From CBDCVY01 sp965223245 (lineage in GTDB: Bacteria; Nitrospinota; Nitrospinia; Nitrospinales; Nitrospinaceae): a DNA stretch of 64,000 nucleotides. The stretch is taken from assembly GCA_965223245.1 (NCBI GenBank), contig CBDCVY010000013.1, forward strand, positions 930,001 through 994,000. Reading direction: 5' to 3'. The stretch's first letter is position 1. The number at the start of each line of letters is the position of its first letter. The notes beneath the pieces were generated by a model, which was given only the letters and a program-made list of their open reading frames with translations, did not search any database and had not been told where the DNA came from. This document shows positions 16,962 to 25,529 of this stretch, piece after piece. The position numbers were made by a program, and so were the translations under genes.

Positions 16962-16989
16962 ATCATTAATGATAATGATTTTCAAAATC
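16962..16989. promoter_or_regulatory. Fur box 2 and adjoining palindrome downstream of the -10
   Basis: GATAATGATTTTCAAAATC (16971-16989) matches the Fur consensus at 15 of 19 positions. It abuts the perfect palindrome ATCATTAATGAT (16962-16973), so overlapping Fur hexamers are likely. It covers the predicted transcription start. Confidence 0.75.
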
Positions 16990-17007
16990 TTTATAGGCGG
17001 CGGAAAA

Positions 17008-17268
17008 ATGGCTAATTCAACAGATTTCACTATAAAAGTTTGTCAGGGCCCTGGTTGCAAGGCATGGGGTGCAGAAGGACTTCTAAAGGAGCTTGTCAAT
17101 CGCACAGGTTTAAAATCTTCAAATAATGGGAAAAGAGTTTGTGGCGCTCCTTGCATGAATCGTTGTGGTGGTGGGACCTCTGTTCTGGTTGGCGATGACC
17201 AATCATTTATGAAAATTCGAGAATCCTCTCTTTCATCTATGCTCTGTACCTTGCCGGCTTCAGCCTGA
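17008..17268 (+). CDS. Thioredoxin-like [2Fe-2S] ferredoxin
   Basis: This 86-residue protein has the NuoE/thioredoxin-like ferredoxin cysteine pattern: C12-x4-C17 early, then C45, C49 and C53 in a VCGAPCMNRC segment followed by a GGG and a VLV strand. It would carry electrons in the cytoplasm. ATG 17008 is chosen. A more distal ATG at 16969 lies inside the Fur operator and downstream of the predicted transcription start by only a few bases. It is the first gene of the Fur-controlled locus and is followed after 88 bp by the DUF2325 gene. Confidence 0.78.
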   Translation: MANSTDFTIKVCQGPGCKAWGAEGLLKELVNRTGLKSSNNGKRVCGAPCMNRCGGGTSVLVGDDQSFMKIRESSLSSMLCTLPASA

Positions 17269-17356
17269 GGCAATTTTATTCGGTGGGAATTACCTCCTCC
17301 AACTGAAGTCGGCGGGTACAAGTTGTATGACTTATTGATCCGAATGAGGAGGTTTT

Positions 17357-17674
17357 ATGAGCATAGTTATTGTGGGTGGATTAGACCGCTTAAAAAGGAT
17401 TTATGAACAGCAAGGTAAAAAACTAGGATTTAAGGTCAAAGTTTTTGGCAGGCGGGTTCCTGCTTTAGGAAAAAGAATTTCCAGGGTGGACGGTATTGTT
17501 GTTTTCACAAGTATGGTGTCACATCATATTTTAGATGAGGTCAATCGTTGTGCTCGTTTAAATAAAATTCCAATCATCAGAGTGAATACAAGCAGTGTTT
17601 CCGGGCTTAAGCGCTGTTTGGCGGAATTTATTAAATACCGGCAAGGCCAAAATCGTTCTTTGTTTTTGGCTTAA
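17357..17674 (+). CDS. DUF2325 domain protein
   Basis: This 105-residue protein matches DUF2325, with the opening SIVIVGGLDRL, a central DGIVVFTSMVSHHILDEV and the closing IRVNTSSVSGLKRCLAEF. The fold is a small Rossmann-like domain of unknown function. GAGGAGG precedes the ATG with good spacing. It lies between the ferredoxin and porin genes in the Fur-controlled locus, so an iron-related role is inferred from context only. Confidence 0.75.
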   Translation: MSIVIVGGLDRLKRIYEQQGKKLGFKVKVFGRRVPALGKRISRVDGIVVFTSMVSHHILDEVNRCARLNKIPIIRVNTSSVSGLKRCLAEFIKYRQGQNRSLFLA

Positions 17675-17717
17675 TTTTTTGTTGGATCGAACCATTTGTT
17701 GAGGAGGTTATAAAGTA

Positions 17718-19040
17718 ATGAAACAGTTAAGTAGGATGGCAGGAGTTTTGGCTTTTGCATTCTGGGTTGTAATGACCCTGGGAGGTTTGCCAAATGCTCT
17801 TGCCGCAACAGGGGATGATGCAGGCGATGATGACATAATCATTATCGAGGAAGAAGGCGCGAATGATGTTGGAGAATTATCGAACCAATTTGATCTGTTA
17901 GCCGATGAAATCACAGAAATACGGGACACATTTGGAAGTTTTAGAAAAAATGTGAATGTCACCGGTTATGGAGAAGTACATATTACCGCACCTACGGATG
18001 GTGGTAACACGACATTCGATGCGCACCGATTTGTTATCGGTATCAATGCGCGTTTTAACGATTGGATTTTTCTAAATGTGGAAGTAGATTATGAGCACGC
18101 CGCACAGCAACTTGAATTTGAAATGGGTTATTTGGATTTTTTAATTAATCCTCTTTTTAACCTTCGTGTAGGTGTGGTTTTGATTCCTGTGGGCTTCCTC
18201 AACGAATACCATGAACCGGTTTTCTTCTGGACCGTAGAGCGTCCGCTATTGCAAAGCCAAATTATTCCAACGTCCTGGAACGGAACAGGTGGTGGTGTTT
18301 TTGGAACGGTGAATGCATTGGGTGGTATTAACTATCGTTTATATGTTGTAAATTCACTTCAATCCGTTCGTCCTAACGGGTTTGGTACCGGCTCCGGTGT
18401 TGGAAATGGGGGCAATTCAGGCCGGTTCCGGGCCTCCAGCGGAATTCGTAGCGGTAGGTTGCAACCTAATAATGCTATCGGTGAAGATGTTGCCGTCACC
18501 GGACGTGTTGAGTTTACGGGTCTGTTTCCAGGTCTACAAGTTGGATTGTCATTTTGGACTGGCGATACAACTCATGAAATCATTCAAGCTAATGGACGAA
18601 CTACGCTTCTAGAAGCGGATGTGAAGTTCCGCTACCAATGGTTTGAGATGAATGCAACCATTGGTAATGTTCATGTGAATGATGCAGAAGTTATAAATGC
18701 TTTTATGGCTACCCAAGTTGCTGCTGGAGGGAACCAAAATGTTGCCTCGAATATGTTGGGATATAATATTCAAGTAGGGGTTCATGTTCCGCAATTATTA
18801 AAAATGGGAACGACCCAGGATTTTATTGTCCACTTTATGTATGAGTTTGTGGATACACAAGATTCAGCCGCACCGGGCTTTGCCAATTTAGCTCAGTTTG
18901 AACGTGATGTGTACACTGCCGGATTCGCTTGGTTTGCAACACCCAATGTGGCGTTGAAAGCAGATTTCACGCATGTTACAACTGGCGTTGGTACTTCCAC
19001 AAGTACCGCTAACTTTGGTATGGCCTATATGTTCTTTTAA
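17718..19040 (+). CDS. Outer-membrane porin-like beta-barrel protein
   Basis: This 440-residue protein has a signal peptide with a probable cut after ALA (about residue 29) and a very acidic stretch (GDDAGDDDIIIIEEE). A short coiled coil (about 52-75) comes next, followed by alternating beta strands up to a C-terminal phenylalanine (MAYMFF), the beta-signal for outer-membrane insertion. It looks like a phosphate-selective-porin/OprP-like barrel, though the substrate cannot be read. GAGGAGG precedes the ATG. The acidic N-terminal segment might collect cations such as iron; that is speculation. Two FMN-binding-domain genes follow. Confidence 0.8.
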   Translation: MKQLSRMAGVLAFAFWVVMTLGGLPNALAATGDDAGDDDIIIIEEEGANDVGELSNQFDLLADEITEIRDTFGSFRKNVNVTGYGEVHITAPTDGGNTTFDAHRFVIGINARFNDWIFLNVEVDYEHAAQQLEFEMGYLDFLINPLFNLRVGVVLIPVGFLNEYHEPVFFWTVERPLLQSQIIPTSWNGTGGGVFGTVNALGGINYRLYVVNSLQSVRPNGFGTGSGVGNGGNSGRFRASSGIRSGRLQPNNAIGEDVAVTGRVEFTGLFPGLQVGLSFWTGDTTHEIIQANGRTTLLEADVKFRYQWFEMNATIGNVHVNDAEVINAFMATQVAAGGNQNVASNMLGYNIQVGVHVPQLLKMGTTQDFIVHFMYEFVDTQDSAAPGFANLAQFERDVYTAGFAWFATPNVALKADFTHVTTGVGTSTSTANFGMAYMFF

Positions 19041-19110
19041 TGTTAGGCTTGGTTTTAAAAATAATCATACATTAATAATTTTAATAAAATTTTGATATAT
19101 AGAGGAAATT

Positions 19111-19686
19111 ATGTGGACCAAAAATCATAAACCTTCTTTCCAAAATATTTGGACGTTTGGCTTGTTAATGTCATTTATTTTGGCAAGTTGGTTCGCTAAC
19201 CCTGTTTGGGCAGCGGACACCAGTTCCAAAGAAAAAGCAATCAGAGCGGCATTTTCCGGAGCCGATAAGATCGTTAAAAAGAAAGTCTGGATTAATGATG
19301 TTCAGCGACGGAAAATAAGTAATATCTGTAAGCAACTTATAGAGGACAAAAGGGTAAATTATTTTGTGGGTTACAAAGGGGGAAAGCCTATGGGTTTTGC
19401 CACTATTGAAACTGTAAAGAACAGGTCTTTCCCAATTACCTACATGACAGTTCTTAATGAAGATGGTTCGGTTCAGGATGTCAAAGTTTTGGACTACCAA
19501 GGACCTCGTGGTAATTTCAGTGTCCTCAATGATTCGTGGTTAGACCAATACGATGGTAAGAATGCGGATTCTGATTTTAGTAATCCGATAAAAGTCGTTG
19601 GTGCCAGAATTGCTATACGAACCATCAATAATGGGGTTTATAAAGCCGTTGCGGCTTACAAAGTATTGATGTTAGATAAGAAATGA
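19111..19686 (+). CDS. Exported FMN-binding-domain protein lacking the flavin attachment threonine
   Basis: The 191-residue protein has a signal peptide ending near VWA-AD (residue ~35) and is a clear paralog of the next gene: both share VWINDVQ/IWLTPTQ, SFPITYM/SYPITFM and the C-terminal KAVAAYKVLxLDK. At the place where FMN_bind domains carry [ST]GAT-x-[ST], this copy reads VGARIAI, with R166 replacing the threonine that ApbE flavinylates. It is therefore probably not covalently flavinylated and may be a partner or structural subunit. It follows the porin by 70 bp. Confidence 0.75.
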   Translation: MWTKNHKPSFQNIWTFGLLMSFILASWFANPVWAADTSSKEKAIRAAFSGADKIVKKKVWINDVQRRKISNICKQLIEDKRVNYFVGYKGGKPMGFATIETVKNRSFPITYMTVLNEDGSVQDVKVLDYQGPRGNFSVLNDSWLDQYDGKNADSDFSNPIKVVGARIAIRTINNGVYKAVAAYKVLMLDKK

Positions 19687-19710
19687 TTTAAGGAAAGTTA
19701 AATTTAAAAA

Positions 19711-20349
19711 TTGTTTAAGTTTTTTATATTAAATAAAAGTATTACATCTGCCCAACCCTGGAAGATTTTCAGGGTTGGGTTGTTATGTTTGGGCTTTGTT
19801 ATTTTATTTCTTCCCTTTGGTTCCAGTCTTGCTCAGGATAAAGACAAGAAAGAAGAAGAGGAAGAATATATTGAGCGTGTTTTCTTTACCAAAAAGCAAG
19901 CGTTGAAGCATGCGTTTCCGGGGGTAAAAAAATTTAAGAAGAAAAAAATATGGCTTACACCCACTCAACGAGAGGCCATTGGTAAAATTACTGGTGATAA
20001 ATATAAAGAAAGACGGATTACTTTTTTTGAAGGCCTTAAGAATGACCAAACGCAAGGTTATGTAACTATTGGAAATGAAATTGGTCGGTCTTACCCAATT
20101 ACTTTCATGGTGGTGATTACGCCTGAGGGAGCGGTTAAAGATGTAGAGATCATGGTGTATCGTGAACCTCATGGTTGGGAGGTTCAATTCGAATATTTTA
20201 TGAAGCAATTTTTCGGACGCGATGCGAGCAATCCATTTAATGATATTAATAATATTACAGGTGCTACTCTTTCGGTGCGCTCTATGACACGGGGAGTGAA
20301 AAAGGCGGTGGCAGCTTATAAGGTTCTATTCTTAGATAAAGTAGAATAG
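19711..20349 (+). CDS. Exported FMN-binding-domain flavoprotein
   Basis: The 212-residue protein has a TTG start, a hydrophobic signal segment ending near LAQ, and a charged linker (DKDKKEEEEE). An FMN_bind domain follows, with the flavinylation motif TGATLS in which T186 is the expected attachment site for FMN by ApbE. Such domains (RnfG, NosR, related reductases) carry electrons outside the cytoplasm. It is the paralog of the preceding gene, 24 bp upstream. Together with a Fur-controlled ferredoxin and porin this suggests an envelope electron-transfer step in iron acquisition. No apbE gene is in the window. Confidence 0.8.
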   Translation: MFKFFILNKSITSAQPWKIFRVGLLCLGFVILFLPFGSSLAQDKDKKEEEEEYIERVFFTKKQALKHAFPGVKKFKKKKIWLTPTQREAIGKITGDKYKERRITFFEGLKNDQTQGYVTIGNEIGRSYPITFMVVITPEGAVKDVEIMVYREPHGWEVQFEYFMKQFFGRDASNPFNDINNITGATLSVRSMTRGVKKAVAAYKVLFLDKVE

Positions 20350-20369
20350 TCCCGGCTAAATCAGAAGTA

Positions 20370-21359
20370 TTAATTTCCCAAAATAGAAACAATTTTTTTT
20401 ACAATTCTATCCAATCCCTTCCCATCAATAAGTTTTTTCCCGGCTTCGCTCATTTGTTTTCTTTGGTTGGCTGAAAGATTTAATTTGTTAATTAAGTCAA
20501 TTTCATTCCAGTTATTAGCCGAGCCTAAAAAATAGGTGGCACCTTTTTCTTCTAAAGATCGAGCAATTTTACTTTGCGGCTCCACTTGCGATATGACCAA
20601 AGTAGGGCTTCCTACACAAAGTGCCTCATGCAAAGTTACTCCCCCAGAACAAATTATCAGGTCATGGTTGAAAAGATGATCAGCAAGAGACGTTAAAGGA
20701 CCTTCAACTTTGACTTGAGAAAAAGTTTGTTCCAGATTTTTTAATGATTCGTGATTTTTAAATCCGGGGCCTTTTAAAATTGTTAAATCTAAACTAGGGC
20801 GGTGGGTTAAGATAGTTCTTGCAATGGGTTCTGATAAATTAAATGGATCCGTTCCCCCCATAGTGATGAGGATAGAATGAATGTCTTCAGAAATTCTATT
20901 TTCTTTTTGATGATAAGTGTTAAACACTGGATCAATCAGTGAGTAGGATAAACCAAATAAACTTAAATAATTTTCACTGTCATTTGGATGTTCACTTGGG
21001 TTTAAATTGCAGTCAACTATAAGATCGACATAGGACCTGCCATCCCCTAAATCCTCGAAGCTGACAACCCTGGTTTGGGTTTTTAGATCCTGTATAAAAC
21101 CTGATTTTGTGTCATTAATATCCAATATTATGAGATCAGAGTTTTTCAGATATTTCTGAGAGGATTTAAATAAATCTTGCACAGTTTGAAAATTTAATTT
21201 GTTTTTCTTTAATAGGCTTTTAGATGGAGGGTAGTCTTTGAGAATTACAGTAGTTCTAATTCCTTTTGATTGTAATGCTTTGGCCAAATGCATTTGGCGA
21301 TGAAGATGTCCCAATCCTTCTTGGTGCGATCCTTTACATAAAATGGAAATATGTGTCAT
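20370..21359 (-). CDS. PseG-like GT-B nucleotide-sugar hydrolase or glycosyltransferase
   Basis: The 329-residue protein has the GT-B fold of the PseG/MurG group. An N-terminal GLGHLHRQ motif is followed by a middle ILITMGGTDPFNL and a C-terminal ICSGGVTLHEALCVGSPTLV with the nucleotide-binding GG-x-T-x-E pattern. PseG enzymes remove UDP during pseudaminic acid synthesis, but none of the other pseudaminate genes are here, so the exact reaction is open. It is the last of four minus-strand genes, three of them glycosyltransferase-like, that probably build a surface glycan. Confidence 0.65.
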   Translation of the reverse strand: MTHISILCKGSHQEGLGHLHRQMHLAKALQSKGIRTTVILKDYPPSKSLLKKNKLNFQTVQDLFKSSQKYLKNSDLIILDINDTKSGFIQDLKTQTRVVSFEDLGDGRSYVDLIVDCNLNPSEHPNDSENYLSLFGLSYSLIDPVFNTYHQKENRISEDIHSILITMGGTDPFNLSEPIARTILTHRPSLDLTILKGPGFKNHESLKNLEQTFSQVKVEGPLTSLADHLFNHDLIICSGGVTLHEALCVGSPTLVISQVEPQSKIARSLEEKGATYFLGSANNWNEIDLINKLNLSANQRKQMSEAGKKLIDGKGLDRIVKKIVSILGN

Positions 21360-21400
21360 TGGAAAAATAGTAAGATGACGCTATCCAAATTGATAAAAAA

Positions 21401-22411
21401 TTAAGAGGCTTTTGCTAAAGAGCTAGAAGTTTCAGAAGTATTCCAATCGGTTTCTTTTATTGATTCCGGAGTGCTTATGGTCCCTTTGTTAACCCAAGAA
21501 AGAATTTCTTTGTCTGAATATTTGACTGCTAATTTTTCTTTTTGACGCCCGCATAATGCCTTTGGCAGACGCAATATAGCTTTAAATAATGCTATCCAAA
21601 ACCTAAATTTTAACCGGGCCAAATCTCGCAAAAGGAATAATGGAATATAAGCTAGGAACTGTATTGTCAGGTCAGGGTCCAAAATATTTTTAAATATAAA
21701 TAGATAATTATTGCGGGCTGAAATGATGCTTAACTGTCGAGCTTTCTCCTGTTTTGTGATAGTTCCTCTAACTTTATGGTAAGCAATTGACTGTGGTTCA
21801 TATTTAATGTCCCAACCACGTTTCATTGCACGATAAGAAAGGTCGATTTCTTCGTAATAAAGAGGGTGGTAGAGGTTATCGAAACCTCCAAGTTCTAAGT
21901 ATCTTTTCCGGTCCACCATCATAGCCCCACCGCATGCGAATAAAGTTTGGCTAGATGCGTAAGGTGGTTTTTCATATAAATAAAAATGTCCGTTTTTAAA
22001 ATAACCTCCTCGATTGCCATAAAGAAAGGTGGTTTCATCAAAATCAAAAATCTGACCGCTCACGGCAAAGACATCTCCTTTATCAAAATGTCTAGACAAT
22101 TGGACTAAGGAATCCGGATGTAACTTTATATCGTTGTTCAATAGCATGATAATACGAGAGTCAGATAAATTTGCAGCATAGTTATTTGCACCTTGGAAAC
22201 CTAAGTTTTGTGGAGTTCTTTCACGACGGACGTTTGGAAATTCATTCTTCAAAATTTCTAAACTATTGTCCGAACTGCAATCATCAATAACCATGATTTC
22301 GTAGGAATGTTGGGGGTCATTATTAACCGCCTTAATAATTGTCGGTAGGCACTCTCTTAACAAATCTCGACCATTCCAATTTGTGATTATAAGAGTGATA
22401 TCTGGGTTCAT
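21401..22411 (-). CDS. Family 2 glycosyltransferase (rhamnosyltransferase-like)
   Basis: This 336-residue protein shows ITNWNGRDLLRECL, VIDDCSSDNS, the LNNDIKL metal motif (NND in place of DxD, as in WbbL-type rhamnosyltransferases), a CGGAMMVDRK segment and YYEEIDLSYRAMKRGW. The C-terminal part has a hydrophobic patch near 255-280 that may associate with the membrane. Its likely role is polymer or LPS side-chain synthesis. It is flanked at 41 and 38 bp by other glycosyltransferase-like genes on the same strand. Confidence 0.85.
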   Translation of the reverse strand: MNPDITLIITNWNGRDLLRECLPTIIKAVNNDPQHSYEIMVIDDCSSDNSLEILKNEFPNVRRERTPQNLGFQGANNYAANLSDSRIIMLLNNDIKLHPDSLVQLSRHFDKGDVFAVSGQIFDFDETTFLYGNRGGYFKNGHFYLYEKPPYASSQTLFACGGAMMVDRKRYLELGGFDNLYHPLYYEEIDLSYRAMKRGWDIKYEPQSIAYHKVRGTITKQEKARQLSIISARNNYLFIFKNILDPDLTIQFLAYIPLFLLRDLARLKFRFWIALFKAILRLPKALCGRQKEKLAVKYSDKEILSWVNKGTISTPESIKETDWNTSETSSSLAKAS

Positions 22412-22449
22412 TGGGCTAGGTCTCCTATAAGTGGTTCAAATAGAATACA

Positions 22450-23526
22450 TTATTTTTCTATATATTTACGAGTAATGGAAAGAACTTCGGAGTCGCCATT
22501 TAAGCGTACTTTATCTTTAACGGTAATCTGAAGCACTTTCTTGATAAATTCTTCCCAATGTCCGGGAAAGAACTTTTCTGGAGGTATGATTAGTCCAACT
22601 TCTTTTTCCAATAGGAACTTTTCCATGGCTTGATATTCGGCAAAATTTTCTCGAGAGCAGGATAGCACTGGTTTTCCATGGGTAAAAGCTGTAGCGAAGG
22701 TAGAATAGCCTGCCTTTGTGAGAACAATATCGGAACTAGCAATTAAATCTGGAAAAGGAAAATTGTCTTTTGCTATAAGCAAGTTATTAATTTGGTCCGC
22801 TTCTTGGATAGGATCCCTTGAAATAAAAATTACATTTCCTATTTTTTCTAATTGAGACCAATCGACAAGGGTAGAATCCAGTAACCCAAGATAAATAAAA
22901 ACCAAAATTTTATCTTTAAAATCTCTGGAAAAATGCGTTTCCAACTGACTTCGAATATTGCGACCTTCCAGGCTAATAAAGCCTATTTCCTGCTTGGTTT
23001 CTATATAGTCATTTTCTATATGGCATTGAGGTAAAATTTGCACGGTGGCTGTGCTGTATTCATTTTTTAAATCCTGAAGAAGTGATGGAAAGTTTTTAGC
23101 ATAGGGAAATTTTGAGTAAATGTCATACCAGGTAAAATTACTCAATAATAAAGCAGGAATTCCTAACTCTTTTCCCAGTTTAAGAGGAAAACTGGGTGCA
23201 TCACAAATAATTAATCGGATATTATTTTTTTCCAACCAGTTCCGTTCATTTTTATATAGTATTTCTGATCTTTTATTAAAATCCGAATAATTCTTTAAGG
23301 TAGTTTGATCATCCACTTGGATGAAATTATGTTGGGCACAACCAGCATCTACGGTAAGAGAAAAATAATTATGATTTATATTCTGGAGGGTAAACACACT
23401 TTCTGGAATTTCTGTTCTTATGTGAACAGAGAACTCTTGGGAAAGTTTTTTTAATACAGCGGCCGATCGGACAGCATGTCCATAACCGTGACCACTAATA
23501 TAATAGGCGAGGTGGGGAGATCCCAA
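22450..23526 (-). CDS. GT-B glycosyltransferase-like protein related to the arabinokinase N-terminal domain
   Basis: The 358-residue protein begins with YYISGHGYGHAVRSAAVL and has a middle LIICDAPSFPL and LSNFTWYDIY. Its C-terminal part has VLTKAGYSTFATAFTHGKPVL. This pattern matches the glycosyltransferase-like domain found at the N-terminus of plant L-arabinokinases and in stand-alone bacterial proteins; the activity of these bacterial forms is not established to my knowledge. The start is TTG at 23526 without a clear ribosome-binding site, so the true start could differ by a few codons. Confidence 0.6.
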   Translation of the reverse strand: MGSPHLAYYISGHGYGHAVRSAAVLKKLSQEFSVHIRTEIPESVFTLQNINHNYFSLTVDAGCAQHNFIQVDDQTTLKNYSDFNKRSEILYKNERNWLEKNNIRLIICDAPSFPLKLGKELGIPALLLSNFTWYDIYSKFPYAKNFPSLLQDLKNEYSTATVQILPQCHIENDYIETKQEIGFISLEGRNIRSQLETHFSRDFKDKILVFIYLGLLDSTLVDWSQLEKIGNVIFISRDPIQEADQINNLLIAKDNFPFPDLIASSDIVLTKAGYSTFATAFTHGKPVLSCSRENFAEYQAMEKFLLEKEVGLIIPPEKFFPGHWEEFIKKVLQITVKDKVRLNGDSEVLSITRKYIEK

Positions 23527-23576
23527 TTTATAGGATGGTTAAGTTTTTATAAAATTAATATTATAGCAAGATAGTA

Positions 23577-24194
23577 TTAGCTTTTTGGAGTGTAGCGGAA
23601 TTGACAGAATGACCCCAACTTAGCGAAAGTATTGGATAGCTTTAAATTTACATAATCTTTTCTAGCTTCTGATGGTATTTTATCAAACATACAGGCAGTT
23701 TCAATCCAATCTGTTCGACCCAATCGGATAAAAAATTGTGAAAACCAGCATTGCTTCATTTTGTAATTCCATTCATTTTCATCAGCTTTTTTGGTATCTA
23801 ACATAAAATGTCGCCAGGTGTAAACATCGTCAACTTTAGGGACATTGTTTTCCACAAAAGTTTTAAACGGATTGTCTGATGCTTTTTCCTTTTCAACCAT
23901 GGCATCTATTTCGGGTTGTAACCACTTTGTAAATGCTTCAGTAATTAATCCCCGAGCTTTTACCTGATTGATATTAATATCATCTAATGCCGCATGAGCA
24001 GTATAAATAAAAATTCCTATCGTTGTTAAATATTGCTCCTCGGGTGACAGAGAATCTCCATCCTCGAATTGCCAAAGTTGAGTAAAGTGCTCTCGAATTT
24101 TTTCCTTGTCTATATCTTCAGTATCTAAATGAACTAAGATAGGGTCTATTCGTTTTCCCGATTCTGATGAATTCTCTTGATTACCTTCAGACAT
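23577..24194 (-). CDS. Unrecognised 205-residue protein
   Basis: I do not recognise this protein with confidence. It is soluble, acidic at the N-terminus (NQENSSESGKRIDP) and largely helical. It has a cysteine/aromatic-rich C-terminal half (MKQCWFSQFFIRLGRTDW, ETACMFDKIP, LGSFCQFRY). That part weakly recalls the L-2-amino-thiazoline-4-carboxylate hydrolase-like family, without firm support. It is the first gene of the minus-strand glycosyltransferase run, 50 bp upstream of the arabinokinase-like gene, but need not act with it. Confidence 0.6.
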   Translation of the reverse strand: MSEGNQENSSESGKRIDPILVHLDTEDIDKEKIREHFTQLWQFEDGDSLSPEEQYLTTIGIFIYTAHAALDDININQVKARGLITEAFTKWLQPEIDAMVEKEKASDNPFKTFVENNVPKVDDVYTWRHFMLDTKKADENEWNYKMKQCWFSQFFIRLGRTDWIETACMFDKIPSEARKDYVNLKLSNTFAKLGSFCQFRYTPKS

Positions 24195-24407
24195 GTCCTT
24201 GCCTCAAATATGAATAACTCGAATAATCTATAATTTAGCTTATCGAATATTCTGATTGGTCGATTTCTAAGGTAGTAAAAATACCACATTAAAAAGTAGA
24301 ATATCAAGGCCTGTAATTTAAAGAACTTACAGAGAGGGTGGTATGGCTCTATTTTTTTGCTGGATGCTCCCAAACTGATATAGAATAGCCTTTTTCTGAG
24401 TGTACTT

Positions 24408-25520
24408 ATGAATTTAAAAGATGTCGATGTAATTATAATAGGTGCAGGGGTGATTGGCCTTAGTATTGGATTGAGGCTGAAGCAAAATGCACCTAAATTA
24501 AGAGTAGCCGTTATTGGAGACCCGATGAATTCTATAATGGCTTCTCGTGCGGCTGCAGGAATGTTGGCAGCCTTTGGTGAATGTGACACAGCAGATCCCT
24601 TTTTTGAATTTTGTCGTATTTCTTTAGACAAATACCCCTCCTATATACAAGAGTTAGTTAAGATCAGCGGCAAGCATGTTTATTTGTCGATGGCAGGTTC
24701 CATAATGCCGGTTAACTTTCTTGAAAATCGTTGGGAGGAACGCATAAGGTTTTTTAAAGATCAAAAAATTCCTTATGAAGTGTGGACTGTTCCTCAAGTT
24801 CGTGAAAAATTACCCTATCTTTCAAATGATTGTGGTGAGGTCATATGGGTAGGGCAAGGTCAAGTCAATAACCGTCAAATGCATGATGCTCTAGTAATGG
24901 CGTTAGAAAAAGTGGGAGTGAAATTGATTGCCGAAAATGCAACTGGTTTTCATCGAGTTGGTAATGCAATTCGGTCTGTGGTAACTGATACTGGGGAAAT
25001 TGAAGGGAATCAATTCATATTAGCGTCAGGTAGCTGGTCTCAACAATTAGCAAAAATTTTGGATGTATCTTTGCCCTTAAAACCGATCAAAGGCCAAATG
25101 TGTCGAGTATTTGTTGAAGACCATAAGTTGGAATATACGATACATGGTATTCTAACTTATATTGCGCCTTGGAGAGAAGGGCAGGGATTTGTTTTAGGAT
25201 CTACCATGGAAGATAGAGGATTTAATTCTTTAATTGAAGAAGATGTGATTCAAGGATTGATTGATCGCGCGTCTGCCATTGTCCCTTCCATAAAATCTGC
25301 GCCATTAGTTGAGTCATGGACCGGGTTACGCCCAGCAGCTGAGGATTTAATGCCAATCATGGGTGCAAGTCAGCGATATGAAAATTTATTTTATTCCACC
25401 GGACATTATCGAAACGGAATTTTACAAACTCCTCATCAAGCCGATTATGTGGCTTCTGCTGTTTTAGGGACTTTAAAACAACCCATCAGTGAGTTTAACC
25501 CTGCCCGTTATGGATTATAG
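24408..25520 (+). CDS. thiO: FAD-dependent glycine oxidase ThiO-like
   Basis: This 370-residue amine oxidase of the DAO family opens with the FAD dinucleotide motif VIIIGAGVIGLSIG. It has the ASRAAAGMLAAFGE flavin loop, WTGLRPAAEDLMPIMG and the C-terminal GHYRNGILQTP, the pattern of glycine oxidases that make the imine for the thiamine thiazole ring. No other thi genes are nearby. BioA follows after 9 bp, so the two are likely cotranscribed. Some uncertainty remains between ThiO and other D-amino-acid oxidases. Confidence 0.8.
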   Translation: MNLKDVDVIIIGAGVIGLSIGLRLKQNAPKLRVAVIGDPMNSIMASRAAAGMLAAFGECDTADPFFEFCRISLDKYPSYIQELVKISGKHVYLSMAGSIMPVNFLENRWEERIRFFKDQKIPYEVWTVPQVREKLPYLSNDCGEVIWVGQGQVNNRQMHDALVMALEKVGVKLIAENATGFHRVGNAIRSVVTDTGEIEGNQFILASGSWSQQLAKILDVSLPLKPIKGQMCRVFVEDHKLEYTIHGILTYIAPWREGQGFVLGSTMEDRGFNSLIEEDVIQGLIDRASAIVPSIKSAPLVESWTGLRPAAEDLMPIMGASQRYENLFYSTGHYRNGILQTPHQADYVASAVLGTLKQPISEFNPARYGL

Positions 25521-25529
25521 GGAGTCCCT

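Noticed and set aside
16969..17007. Upstream ATG of the ferredoxin gene
   Set aside because: It lies inside Fur box 2 and only a few bases after the predicted transcription start, and the added residues do not fit the family.
17043..17321. Minus-strand frame opposite the ferredoxin gene
   Set aside because: The plus-strand gene has a promoter, Fur boxes and a clear cysteine motif; the antisense frame has none of these.
24146..24631. Minus-strand open frame overlapping the thiO start and the upstream gap
   Set aside because: It is an accidental frame on the opposite strand of thiO and the intergenic region, with no family resemblance or ribosome-binding site.
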